Source: Pantoea sp. Mb-10 (GTDB lineage: Bacteria > Pseudomonadota > Gammaproteobacteria > Enterobacterales > Enterobacteriaceae). Taken from it: a DNA stretch of 64,000 nt. The stretch lies in NCBI RefSeq assembly GCF_021272205.1, contig NZ_JAJSDX010000002.1, positions 532,410-596,409 on the forward strand, given 5' to 3'. The position numbers and the translations under genes are program-made. Positions 1 through 7,938 of this stretch are shown one piece after another. Numbering within the stretch: position 1 is the first letter of the stretch; every line of letters begins with the position of its first letter. A model generated the notes under the pieces. The model was not told the origin of the DNA. It saw nothing but the letters and a program-made list of their open reading frames with translations, and did not search any database.

Positions 1-354
1 GCTCCACGAACCGCCCGTGGCGCCGTAGCCCAGACGGATCACCAAGGCTACCGCATAGTGTCGGTCCAGGAACCAGCGTACGGCTTCGCTGTGGCAGCCA
101 GCCAGCGTCAGGCCAGGGCGATCGGCGTCCGAGGGCGGTGAGCCATGATTGATCACCACGACTCTGGGCTGTGCCGGCGAGGCCGGAAAGCAGAGATGCC
201 CCTGCAGCTGTGCACTGCCGCCTGCCGGATCGGCAATGGGAATATGCAGTGGCGCGTCGCGGATGTCCGGTTCCGCAGCAAAGCGCACTGCGGCGGTGGA
301 AACGGTCGCGTCGAGCAGAAGCAGGGCGAGCAGAAAAAGGCGCAATAAAGGCAT
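1..354 (-). CDS. Alpha/beta hydrolase-like exported protein, 3' end outside the window
   Basis: An open frame runs from ATG at 354 (SD-like GAGGTG just upstream) off the left edge. It gives 118 residues beginning MPLLRLFLLALLLL, which looks like a signal peptide. Further in is VVVINHGSPP, the beta-strand plus HG oxyanion motif of alpha/beta or dienelactone hydrolases; the catalytic Ser-Asp-His would lie outside. It lies 23 bp after the oxygenase-like gene on the same strand and could be the last gene of the secretion operon. The substrate is unknown. Confidence 0.6.
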   Translation of the reverse strand, partial: MPLLRLFLLALLLLDATVSTAAVRFAAEPDIRDAPLHIPIADPAGGSAQLQGHLCFPASPAQPRVVVINHGSPPSDADRPGLTLAGCHSEAVRWFLDRHYAVALVIRLGYGATGGSWS

Positions 355-377
355 GGGTGGCACCTCGCTTTCAACGG

Positions 378-956
378 TCAAGGCTGCTGGCGCAATGGGC
401 GCAGGTGAAAACATAAGGTCATGCACAGCGTTGGGCAAAGGCGTCCCGGCGGGCGCGAGGCGCGCAAAAGGGCGCCGTCAAACATCAGCAGACGGCCGGG
501 ACGCGGGCGCACCGAGACGCACTCCCGCGCCGGATCGTAGAACACCATTTCACCTGCCCAATCATCCCGCCACTCCGGGTTGAGATAGATCACCACTATC
601 TTTTCACGATCGGACGGCTTCGCGTAGCGGTGCGGCAAGCCTTCCATGCCATAGGTGTGGCCATTAATATACGCACGCACCAGCCCGTACCCCGGTGCCA
701 GCTCCTCTTTGATCGTGGCGTAGAGATCGGCGATCGGTTGCAGCCCCGGCGCGGCATACAGCACCTCGTCATAGGTGGCTTTGTCTTTGGCATGCGCGCG
801 ACCGGACAGATGGATATGCCACGCCGGATACGTCTCACCCAGCAGTCCCGGATAGAGGCCATACTGCCATCCCTGCTGATTCACCACGTGCGCATAGAGC
901 GGTGCGACGTCAACAAACTGATTGATGATTTTTATTGATGCATTGTCACAAGACAT
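378..956 (-). CDS. 2OG-Fe(II) oxygenase-fold protein, probably without a functional metal site
   Basis: 192 residues, starting at ATG 956 (MSCDNASIKI) because a strong GGAGGGGAG precedes it; the longer frame to 1031 has no SD. The pattern matches prolyl-hydroxylase-type dioxygenases: GHTYGMEGLPHRY, then IYLNPEW, WAGEMVFYD, RPRPGRLLMFDG and a C-terminal TLCMTLCFHL strand. In active members the HxD motif, a distal His after the FDG strand and an Arg in the last strand bind Fe and 2-oxoglutarate. Here these positions read H-R-Y, L-R and M, so a pseudoenzyme is likely. It follows the putative immunity gene by 99 bp in the secretion locus. A role as modifier or chaperone of the secreted protein is inference. 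Confidence 0.6.
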   Translation of the reverse strand: MSCDNASIKIINQFVDVAPLYAHVVNQQGWQYGLYPGLLGETYPAWHIHLSGRAHAKDKATYDEVLYAAPGLQPIADLYATIKEELAPGYGLVRAYINGHTYGMEGLPHRYAKPSDREKIVVIYLNPEWRDDWAGEMVFYDPARECVSVRPRPGRLLMFDGALLRASRPPGRLCPTLCMTLCFHLRPLRQQP

Positions 957-1055
957 GCTCCCCTCCTTTGGGTTAAGGCGATGCCGCACCGAATAACAGA
1001 GCGGCATGGCGATAATCGGGCGCGAATACATGCGCAGCGTTAACGCGCCGCAGGG

Positions 1056-1457
1056 CTATTTATGAGGGCTTGCGGCCTGTTTTTTATAATCCAGCGAAAA
1101 GAACAGCAGTCCGGCGATATACAGCGCATCAATGGGAATGCGTAAATAACGCGGATCGAGGCCGGGATGGCGTCGGGCATAAAAGGTGAATGCGATGGTC
1201 GCGATAAATAAAACCAGCAAGCCGACTTTCATTATTGTGCGCCAATGGGGACGGGTGAGCCGCTCGGTAAAATAGCGTTGCCCTGCCAGAAAAAGCAGAC
1301 CGAAAAACAGCATTAAATCGTACGAGGTGCCAAAATCCACCGGCGGTAAGAGGTGCAAATAAGAGAGACCGTCGGCCAACAGACGAATAAACAGCAACGC
1401 AAAAATACACAGTACAAGCAGGCTGACTTTTTTCTTCTGCGGGAGCTTGAGATGCAT
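1056..1457 (-). CDS. Small multi-pass membrane protein, candidate immunity protein
   Basis: The ATG at 1457 is the second of two adjacent ATGs and sits 5 nt after GGAGG, giving 133 residues (MHLKLPQKKK start). Four hydrophobic stretches are visible: LLVLCIFALLFIRLLADG, LMLFFGLLFLAG, VGLLVLFIATIAFTFYA and IPIDALYIAGLLFFSL. No enzymatic motif is seen. It lies directly downstream of the double-glycine-leader gene, where microcin and bacteriocin loci carry their immunity protein, and its small polytopic form fits that role. The function is inferred from position only; it could be an unrelated inner-membrane protein. Confidence 0.55.
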   Translation of the reverse strand: MHLKLPQKKKVSLLVLCIFALLFIRLLADGLSYLHLLPPVDFGTSYDLMLFFGLLFLAGQRYFTERLTRPHWRTIMKVGLLVLFIATIAFTFYARRHPGLDPRYLRIPIDALYIAGLLFFSLDYKKQAASPHK

Positions 1458-1546
1458 CATAACCTCCAAAGCGAAATAATCCGGTTGCGAAGGCGTTAAT
1501 GTCGGCGGAAAAATCACCCACGCGCTTAACGCGGCTGTCACAGAGG

Positions 1547-1582
1547 AAGGTTGATTGACGCGTGCGCGCGTCAATCAACCTT
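1547..1582. terminator. Perfect 16-bp stem hairpin downstream of the leader-peptide gene
   Basis: AAGGTTGATTGACGCG at 1547-1562 is perfectly complementary to CGCGTCAATCAACCTT at 1567-1582, with a 4-nt loop. Four Ts follow on the plus strand; no U-run follows on the minus strand. It sits between the 280-residue gene and the membrane-protein gene, so it may limit read-through or protect the 3' end of the upstream message rather than act as a classical intrinsic terminator. Confidence 0.6.
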
Positions 1583-1707
1583 TTGGTACGCACATTGACC
1601 CCCGATCGATGCGGAGCCTGCGGTATTAGCGCAAGGCCTGTTCGCTTTCGATCAGCGTTGCCTTAACGGACACGTCAGCAACGTGGGCAACGGCGACCGT
1701 GAGCAGG

Positions 1708-2550
1708 TCACGACTGCGGCACTGCGTTTGAGAACGTTTTTTCTATGCTTTGGACAATGTCCTCAAGCGCGGCGCGGGCGTTGGCGGTCGTGGCCTCATT
1801 AATCGCTTTTTCCGCATTATCGAGCGCCTGCGCGCCAAGCATCATGCCCGATGGAATGTTGCCCTCATCGAAGGCCGCAGCGGCCAAGCCCATGCCCGCA
1901 GCCGCCATCACACCGTGAATGCCGGCATTTTCAAGATCCTGGAAGCCCTGTGATAAATCCGGGGAGGCACTGGCGCCCTGTTGCGCCTGATCGGCCACCG
2001 ATTGGGCATTGCTTGAGATAGTGGCTTCGGCTGACTGATAATCACCCGCATGGACATCACTGGCGACCTGACTGGCTACCGCGCCATCGGGATCGGAGGC
2101 GGCAACATCATTGCCGGTTTCGTTATCGCCAATACCATCAAAGTTGCCTGAGTCACCATATTCACCGGTATCGACATCGCCGCCCAGACCGCCATCGCTG
2201 CCGACATCATTGCCATCACTGCTTTCATCGGTATCGCCTTCGTCGTCGCCACTATCACCGCCGTCGCCGCCATCACCGTCACCGTCACCGCCGTCGCCAC
2301 CGTCACTACCGTCTCCGTCGCCACCGTCACCGCCATCACCGTCGCTTTCCGACAGCACGTGCACGCTGGACTGGGCCGTCGCCGTCTTCGCGGATTGATG
2401 CAGCGCGGCGTGATGGGTGCGGGCTTTGGCTTCGTGCACTTTTTTGTGGGCGTGCGCATGGTGAATGGACGTCTCCACCGGCTCGGCGCCAAGGGATTTT
2501 CTTGCGCCTCCCGCTACCAGATCTATCTCAACGATATCTAACGTTCGCAT
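1708..2550 (-). CDS. Double-glycine-leader protein with His-rich and Asp/Gly-repeat segments (putative large microcin-like T1SS substrate)
   Basis: 280 residues from ATG 2550. The N-terminus MRTLDIVEIDLVAGG has the layout of the colicin V leader, so cleavage after Gly15 by the adjacent C39 exporter is predicted, leaving a mature protein of 265 residues. Residues 29-51 carry eight or nine histidines; residues 69-107 are an almost pure Asp/Gly(Ser) repeat; 108-170 are still acidic; 205-235 contain a small-residue hydrophobic stretch (HGVMAAAGMGLAAAAF) that could insert in a membrane; the C-terminus is a helix-prone Ala/Glu segment. No Cys is present. It is 28 bp downstream of the exporter. Much larger than classical class II microcins. 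It may be a bacteriocin, a metal-binding secreted protein or a surface protein; I do not recognise a described homolog. Confidence 0.75.
   Translation of the reverse strand: MRTLDIVEIDLVAGGARKSLGAEPVETSIHHAHAHKKVHEAKARTHHAALHQSAKTATAQSSVHVLSESDGDGGDGGDGDGSDGGDGGDGDGDGGDGGDSGDDEGDTDESSDGNDVGSDGGLGGDVDTGEYGDSGNFDGIGDNETGNDVAASDPDGAVASQVASDVHAGDYQSAEATISSNAQSVADQAQQGASASPDLSQGFQDLENAGIHGVMAAAGMGLAAAAFDEGNIPSGMMLGAQALDNAEKAINEATTANARAALEDIVQSIEKTFSNAVPQS
2230..2346 (-). repeat. Coding Asp/Gly triplet-repeat tract
   Basis: Residues 69-107 of the leader-bearing protein consist of alternating GDGGDG-type units with occasional Ser, encoded on the plus strand as iterated ccgtcgcca/ccgtca triplets. 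Such tracts can bind divalent cations and are prone to length change by replication slippage. Confidence 0.85.
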
Positions 2551-2578
2551 AGCTTATTCCTTACTGTTTAGAGAACGA

Positions 2579-4774
2579 TTAAGCGGGGACACCGCAGGCT
2601 TCGCCTGTTCCCGCATCTTCTGGCCCATTTTGCGGCACTGCCGTTACGCGCGGCTGGGCCATGCCGCGGGTAAGTTCAATCACGCGGTCGGCCTGCGCAA
2701 TGGTTTCAGGACGATGTGCGATCAGAATGCGGGTAATATTGAGCGCGGCAATGGCGCGGTTTACCTGCTTTTCCAAATTAACGTCGAGATGGCTGGTGGC
2801 CTCATCCATCACTAAAATCTGCGGGCGCTTATACAGGGCGCGGGCGAGAAACAGGCGCTGACGCTGGCCCCCTGACAGCACCGAGCCCATATCGCCCACC
2901 AGACTGTGGTAGCCCATTGGCATGGCGATAATGTCGTTGTGCACGCCAGCAAGGCGCGCCGCATCTTCAATGGCCTGCGGCGTGGCCCGATCGTCGAAAA
3001 AGGTGATGTTGTCGGCGATGGATCCGCTGAAAAGGTGATCGTCTTGCATCACGCTGGCGGTCATGGCGCGGTATTTCGCTTTGCCCAAGCGGCGGAGATC
3101 CATCTCGCCCACGCGTACGATGCCTTGCTGCGGGTCAAGCAGCCCGAGCAGCAGACGCACTAACGTGCTTTTTCCGCACCCGGACGCGCCGACAATGGCT
3201 ACGCACTCGCCGGGCTGAATGACAAATGAGCAGTTTTTCAGCACCCACGGTTCTCCTTCGCCATAGCGGAACGCCACGTTCTCAAACGCGATGCCCGGCG
3301 CGGGATCGGGCCCAACGTGACCGGCGTGGGTATGCGATTCCGGCGGGGTCAACACGATATCCGCCAGGCGCTCGGTTTGCAGCCGCAGCATACGCAGCTC
3401 AATGCCGTAATCGATAAGACTGGCGACGCGGCTGCTGAACTGGTCGCTGTAGGCCACAAAGGCCGTCAGCATGCCCACCGTCATCTGTCCCTTTAACCCC
3501 AGCCAGGCGCCCAACCAGAGCACGCCGATGCGCTGGGCGCCCGACGTGAGGTTTTGCAGAGCAGTAAACAGCATATCGAGCCGCTGTACCGCCACCGAGG
3601 TATTCAACGCGTTCGCCGTGACGTTTAAATAGCGCGACGTTTGTCCGGACTCTTGGTTGTAGAGACGTATGGTTTGGATGCCTCTCACCAGTTCGAGAAA
3701 GCGACTGTGCTGCTGGGCGCGCGTGGTGATCTGGCTGAGGTTGGATTCACGATAAATACGAAAATAGAGATAGCGCAGCAGGCCATAAATCAGCATCGCC
3801 ACCAAGGTGATGGCCGCCAGTAGCGGGTTATAGACAAACAGCGCCACGGCGGTGAGGGTCGCCATCATGCCGTCGAGGATCACCTCAACGAAACGGGTGG
3901 TGAGGGTTTGCTGAATGGTTTCGATGGCGCCAAAACGTGACACCACATCGCCGAGGTGACGCGCGTGAAAGTACGATTGCGGCAGCCGCAGCAGATGCTG
4001 AAAAACGTTGCCGGTCCAACCGAGATTAAAGTGCGTGCTGAGGCGGATCACCGACCAACTGCGCAGGGCAGAGACGGTGGTTTCGAGCAGTAACAGCAGC
4101 AAAAAGCTCAGGCCAAGGAACGTCAGCAGGTCATAGTCGCCATCGGTGAGCACCTGGTCGACAATCATCTGCATAAAGAGCGGGGCCAGCAGGGCAAACA
4201 GCTCCAGCACCAGCGCCATACTGAAAATCACTGCAAGGCCTTTGCCGAGGCCGCGTACCGCGCCCGCCAGCGCCCGCAGCGACACCGGCGGATCGGCCCG
4301 GCGGCGTCGGAAGGTTGGCCCACGTGAAAATTCAATCGCCACGCCGGTGAAGTGGCTGGCTAGCGCGTCGAGGCTGATGCGACGCATCCCCACCGCCGGA
4401 TCGTGGATCACCGCCGCGCGCCGGGACACGCGCGCCAGCACCACAAAGTGGTCGAGGTCCCAGTGCAGCACGCACGGTGTCGCAAGCTGCCCCAGCTCGT
4501 CCATGTCGAGACGCACCGCGCGGCACTGTAGCCCCAGCCCGTGGGCAGCTTCAATCAGCTGTCTGGCGGTCATGCCTTTGAGCGACAGGGAGAAACGGCG
4601 CCGTAGTGCGGCAAGATCAATATGGTAGCCGTGATAGCAGGCAATCATCGCCAGGCATGCCAGGCCGCATTCAGCGGCACCCGCCTGCAAGATTTCGGGC
4701 AGGCGATGGCGTCGCCAAAAAGAGAGCGCCTCCATGCGGCTTGGCCGTTCGGCGTTGGGATCGTGTTGATTCAT
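2579..4774 (-). CDS. C39-peptidase ABC exporter (CvaB-like)
   Basis: 731 residues combining leader peptidase, membrane domain and ATPase. The N-terminal C39 domain has Gln30 and Cys36 (LQAGAAECGLACLAMI), His109 (LDHFVVL) and Asp125 (IHDPAVG), so the catalytic triad is complete. A six-helix membrane domain follows (about 170-440). The ATPase has Walker A GASGCGKST near 529, signature LSGGQRQR near 632 and Walker B ILVMDEATSHLD near 650. It overlaps the upstream HlyD gene by 4 bp (ATGA). By family it cleaves double-glycine leaders while exporting the peptide through HlyD-type adaptor and TolC; the substrate is most likely the protein encoded immediately downstream. Confidence 0.93.
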   Translation of the reverse strand: MNQHDPNAERPSRMEALSFWRRHRLPEILQAGAAECGLACLAMIACYHGYHIDLAALRRRFSLSLKGMTARQLIEAAHGLGLQCRAVRLDMDELGQLATPCVLHWDLDHFVVLARVSRRAAVIHDPAVGMRRISLDALASHFTGVAIEFSRGPTFRRRRADPPVSLRALAGAVRGLGKGLAVIFSMALVLELFALLAPLFMQMIVDQVLTDGDYDLLTFLGLSFLLLLLLETTVSALRSWSVIRLSTHFNLGWTGNVFQHLLRLPQSYFHARHLGDVVSRFGAIETIQQTLTTRFVEVILDGMMATLTAVALFVYNPLLAAITLVAMLIYGLLRYLYFRIYRESNLSQITTRAQQHSRFLELVRGIQTIRLYNQESGQTSRYLNVTANALNTSVAVQRLDMLFTALQNLTSGAQRIGVLWLGAWLGLKGQMTVGMLTAFVAYSDQFSSRVASLIDYGIELRMLRLQTERLADIVLTPPESHTHAGHVGPDPAPGIAFENVAFRYGEGEPWVLKNCSFVIQPGECVAIVGASGCGKSTLVRLLLGLLDPQQGIVRVGEMDLRRLGKAKYRAMTASVMQDDHLFSGSIADNITFFDDRATPQAIEDAARLAGVHNDIIAMPMGYHSLVGDMGSVLSGGQRQRLFLARALYKRPQILVMDEATSHLDVNLEKQVNRAIAALNITRILIAHRPETIAQADRVIELTRGMAQPRVTAVPQNGPEDAGTGEACGVPA

Positions 4775-6048
4775 GATGTTTTGGCCCAGTAACCCATGCT
4801 TAGCAGCGGTTCAAAAATCCACTCAATCATGCGACGGCGCTCCAGTAACATATCGGCATCCAGCGCCATACCGGGTTTGAGGGATTCGGTGCGCGCGTCG
4901 GTATGAATGGTTTGCGCGTTTAGGGCGATTTGTACCCGGTAATAGGGATCGGGAGAGGCGGGTTGGGGCTGTGCGCCGCCCAGCAGCTGCGTCACTTCAT
5001 TCGGCGACAGCGCGCTGCGGGAGACCGTGAGAACGGTGCCTTTCTGTAGGCCAAATTTCTGATAGGGAAACGCCTGATAATGCAGCACAACGCCGACGCC
5101 GGGGTGGACAAAGCCAATCGCCTGGCTGGGCACCAGCACCTGCGCCTCCAGCGTGGTGCCGTCCGGCACGATGGACAGCAGCGGCTGGCCCACCGCCACG
5201 GTGTCACCCACTTTTGCCAGCAGGGAAGAGACCATGCCAGCGGCGGGCGGATAGAGTACGCTGTCACGCGTCGCCTCATTTTGCGCCAGCGTTTGTTGAA
5301 TCTGCGCCAGCTGACGCTGTAGCTCGTTGAGCTTGGCCGAGGTGGTGAGCGGCAGCTGCGCCAGCTGATCGTTTAGCGCGCTGAGCTGCTGGCGCGTGAC
5401 GTAACGCTGCTGCACCAGCGATTTGTACTGACTTTGATCGCTCCAGACCTGCGACTGCTCTTGCTCGAACTGCAGGGTTGACACGTAGCCTTTAGCCAAC
5501 AGCGGACGCCATTTAAGCACCAGCTCTTGCGCCATGGCGATCTGGTGGGATTCAATCTCAAGCTGCGCATTGAGCTGATCTATCTGGCCGCGCAGCATCG
5601 CTTGTTGCAACTGGTTATCTTGCGTCTGCTGCGACTCCAGGGACTGCGTATCCTTGATATCCTGCACCAGGCTGGCCGCTTCACGTTGCAGTTGCACGGT
5701 GACGCTGGCTGAGGTAGCACCTAAGGAACGGCTGGTATGCTCACCGGAAATCAGGATCAGCGGCGTGGCTTTGCGCACGTGTCCGCCTTCGCTGACAGAA
5801 ACGTTTTCCACCACGCCTGCGGAGCTCGCGCTGACGGTGATCAGGCCCGCTTTGGGCACCAATATGCCAGTGACGTGCACACGTCGGGTGTAGTGGCCGG
5901 TAAACAGCCAGATCACAATGGCGACCGCGATGCTGACGGCGATAGCGGCCCAGATTTGATCGGAAATCGGTGTGGCGAGCTGCACGCTACCCAGCCATTC
6001 CCGAGAAGGTGCATCAAGTACTTGTTTACGAAAGAGTGGCTGTTCCAT
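4771..6048 (-). CDS. HlyD-family periplasmic adaptor of type I secretion (CvaA-like)
   Basis: 425 residues with a short cytoplasmic N-terminus, one membrane segment (about 33-50, IAVSIAVAIVIWLFTG), a lipoyl-like half (GILVPKAGLITVSASSAGVVENV), long Gln-rich coiled coils (about 150-270) and a C-terminal beta-barrel region with PAAGMVSSLLAKVGDTVAVGQ. It bridges the inner-membrane exporter to TolC, which is not encoded here. First gene of the locus and translationally coupled to the exporter. The SD (GAGGA) lies unusually close to the ATG at 6048, so the exact start is not certain. Confidence 0.9.
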   Translation of the reverse strand: MEQPLFRKQVLDAPSREWLGSVQLATPISDQIWAAIAVSIAVAIVIWLFTGHYTRRVHVTGILVPKAGLITVSASSAGVVENVSVSEGGHVRKATPLILISGEHTSRSLGATSASVTVQLQREAASLVQDIKDTQSLESQQTQDNQLQQAMLRGQIDQLNAQLEIESHQIAMAQELVLKWRPLLAKGYVSTLQFEQEQSQVWSDQSQYKSLVQQRYVTRQQLSALNDQLAQLPLTTSAKLNELQRQLAQIQQTLAQNEATRDSVLYPPAAGMVSSLLAKVGDTVAVGQPLLSIVPDGTTLEAQVLVPSQAIGFVHPGVGVVLHYQAFPYQKFGLQKGTVLTVSRSALSPNEVTQLLGGAQPQPASPDPYYRVQIALNAQTIHTDARTESLKPGMALDADMLLERRRMIEWIFEPLLSMGYWAKTS

Positions 6049-6520
6049 TTCCTCGGCCTTTATTCAAGCAATATGCGAGTCGGGCGAAATGAAGAAAAAG
6101 GAAAAAACGCACGGGCGGGGAGCCCATTTCTCCTCTGCATCCATTAACTGTGAAAACAGGTAATAAAGAAAACAGGTAGTCAATAACAAGCGTGCTTAAC
6201 CATAATTTCTTTTTTAATGTCTGCGAAGAGTAAAAGGTGTTTCCGAGTGTTTGTTTTTGAATGCGTGCATGTCGAATGATTGCGTCATTCATTTATGACA
6301 ATATGATTCCGTGAGACTGGAGCGAATAATGCTAGCCCCGTTATTTCATTAGACAGGGCATCTATTGCACAGGGTGAGGAAAGGGCGCGTTGGCGCGGCT
6401 GAAGGCGATTGCCGTATTTCTGTGGCGTATTACGCATCGCGAAATATTCGCTGCCTGGCGCGAGCGGAGCAGAGGTTTATCCTGTGATATGCCTCTATCC
6501 GGTAACCAAATGGAGGGAGT
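6049..6520. other. Divergent intergenic region upstream of the secretion operon
   Basis: About 470 bp between the minus-strand secretion operon and the plus-strand gene at 6521. AT-rich in 6150-6330 (including tgcgtcattcatttatgac near 6283-6301), so it probably holds divergent promoters. No gene, tRNA or convincing operator was recognised. Confidence 0.5.
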
Positions 6521-7510
6521 ATGCCTAAAACAAAAGTATTGTTCGCTTATTGTCTGGAACTTGATCGCTGCTTATCCATTGATGAAGCGCGGACCGAGTA
6601 TTTTTCCCGAAAGCCGGAACAAAGAAAACGATTCACTTTTTCCTGTAGCGATCGAAACTGTAATGTCACGATCAGCGGTGTTAACTATCACGTTAAAGCG
6701 GAGGATGGTGAAAAATTTAAAGCGGCCCATTTCCGCTCGCCCCAGCCTCATGCGTTCGGATGTGAATGGATTGCGTTCAACGAGGATGCGGATCAGGAGA
6801 GGCGACCCAGTGAATCCGAGGCTGATTTTACCGAAAGAAAAGCCCGGCAAAAGCTGACGGACGCGATCAACTGTTTTGACCCCACCCTTAATGATCCCCA
6901 CGAAAAGCCTGCAGATGCTGAACATCTTGTTGTTCCAACGCGGGTAAAAACGCCCGTTGAAGCGGATGAAACGGGCGATGCAGCTGCAGAGCCACGCTGG
7001 AGCCGCTATACGCGAACCAATCAACTGCAGCGGCTGATCGATACGTGGCAGGAAGCGAGAAAAACGCTGCCGCAGGATGAATTTAAGGCGTTGAGATTGA
7101 AGATCATTCATCACGGTCAGGTCTACCTACATCAATATGTCAGGCACATTCAGCGAGGATTACTTCACCCTCATGCGGGCGTTATTTATGGCGGCGCGAC
7201 CTTAGTGCATCGGTACGGGCGGGGTTTTCTGATGAATTTCTTTGATAAACATGAGGAAAAACCTGTTCGCTTATACGTGAGTAAAGATCTCATGGCGCAA
7301 GGCCGGTTTGGTCATTATATCGATGACATTCTGGCCACAGAAAACGTCAGGTATTTCCGTGTGTTTTTGCTAAATCCTGGGGTGCTTGAAAGAGAGACCA
7401 GCACGGGACAAGCCGTTATCAACCTTGAAATATCAACGCTGCGTCAATTGGCAATTTACTATGAGTTGGACGCCAGCCGGAAAGAGAATGAAGCCTCAAC
7501 CGACGCGTGA
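6521..7510 (+). CDS. Unknown protein with N-terminal Cys/His zinc-finger-like module
   Basis: 329 residues, ATG 6521 after GGAGGGAGT. The N-terminus has FTFSCSDRNCNV followed by KAAHFRSPQPHAFGCEW, a C-x5-C-(x)n-HF-(x)n-H-x3-C spacing like the metal-binding start of CoiA-like and related DNA-associated proteins. A charged linker follows (about 90-165), then a folded region with YLHQYVRHIQRGLLHPHAGVIYGGATLVHRYGRGFLMNFFD. It is divergent from the secretion operon and 250 bp from tRNA-Asn, a common island integration site. No function is known to me; a nucleic-acid-binding role is inference from the finger only. Confidence 0.7.
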   Translation: MPKTKVLFAYCLELDRCLSIDEARTEYFSRKPEQRKRFTFSCSDRNCNVTISGVNYHVKAEDGEKFKAAHFRSPQPHAFGCEWIAFNEDADQERRPSESEADFTERKARQKLTDAINCFDPTLNDPHEKPADAEHLVVPTRVKTPVEADETGDAAAEPRWSRYTRTNQLQRLIDTWQEARKTLPQDEFKALRLKIIHHGQVYLHQYVRHIQRGLLHPHAGVIYGGATLVHRYGRGFLMNFFDKHEEKPVRLYVSKDLMAQGRFGHYIDDILATENVRYFRVFLLNPGVLERETSTGQAVINLEISTLRQLAIYYELDASRKENEASTDA

Positions 7511-7759
7511 GTGGAGGAATAGGAAGCAGGTGACGCGTGGGTAAATAAAAACACGCGGCGAAAAGCTGGAAAGTAAGCCGCTTTGGCGGAGGTGTAGAGT
7601 GACTGCTGAGTAGCCGTGATAACGCAAACAGCGCCAGGCGCACTCAGGCCTGCTTTTTACGACAAGGGCGAGACGAGACAAAAAAAGAATCAGTGAGCGT
7701 TTACGCGAATGGGTCAAATACAGGGATGTCAGGATTCACGGAAGGGGTGAACACAAGAT

Positions 7760-7835
7760 TGGCTCCTCTGACTGGACTCGAACCAGTGACATACGGATTA
7801 ACAGTCCGCCGTTCTACCGACTGAACTACAGAGGA
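7760..7835 (-). tRNA. tRNA-Asn (GUU)
   Basis: 76 nt including encoded CCA. The gene reads TCCTCTGTAGTTCAGTCGG at its 5' end, has anticodon GTT (plus-strand AAC at 7800-7802), a TTCGA T-loop and an acceptor stem pairing TCCTCTG with CAGAGGA. E. coli also has an Asn tRNA close to mtfA. No integrase or second copy of its 3' end was seen in the window. Confidence 0.97.
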
Positions 7836-7938
7836 ATCGTGTGAACGAGGCGCATATTAAGGGCAGCCTATTGTGCTGTCAACACTAAAAAACACGCACT
7901 TATTCAATTGGCTAGCAATTCGTCAATGCGCGAGTGAA

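Noticed and set aside
145..583. Plus-strand frames of 67-144 residues at the left edge
   Set aside because: They are antisense to the hydrolase start and the oxygenase-fold gene; composition is low-complexity and there is no SD.
2111..2398. Plus-strand Ser/Pro-rich frame of 95 residues
   Set aside because: It is the antisense reading of the Asp/Gly repeat; the leader peptide and operon support the minus strand.
7760..7835. tRNA-Asn as an island attachment site
   Set aside because: No integrase and no second copy of the tRNA 3' end were found in the window; could still hold if the other end is outside.
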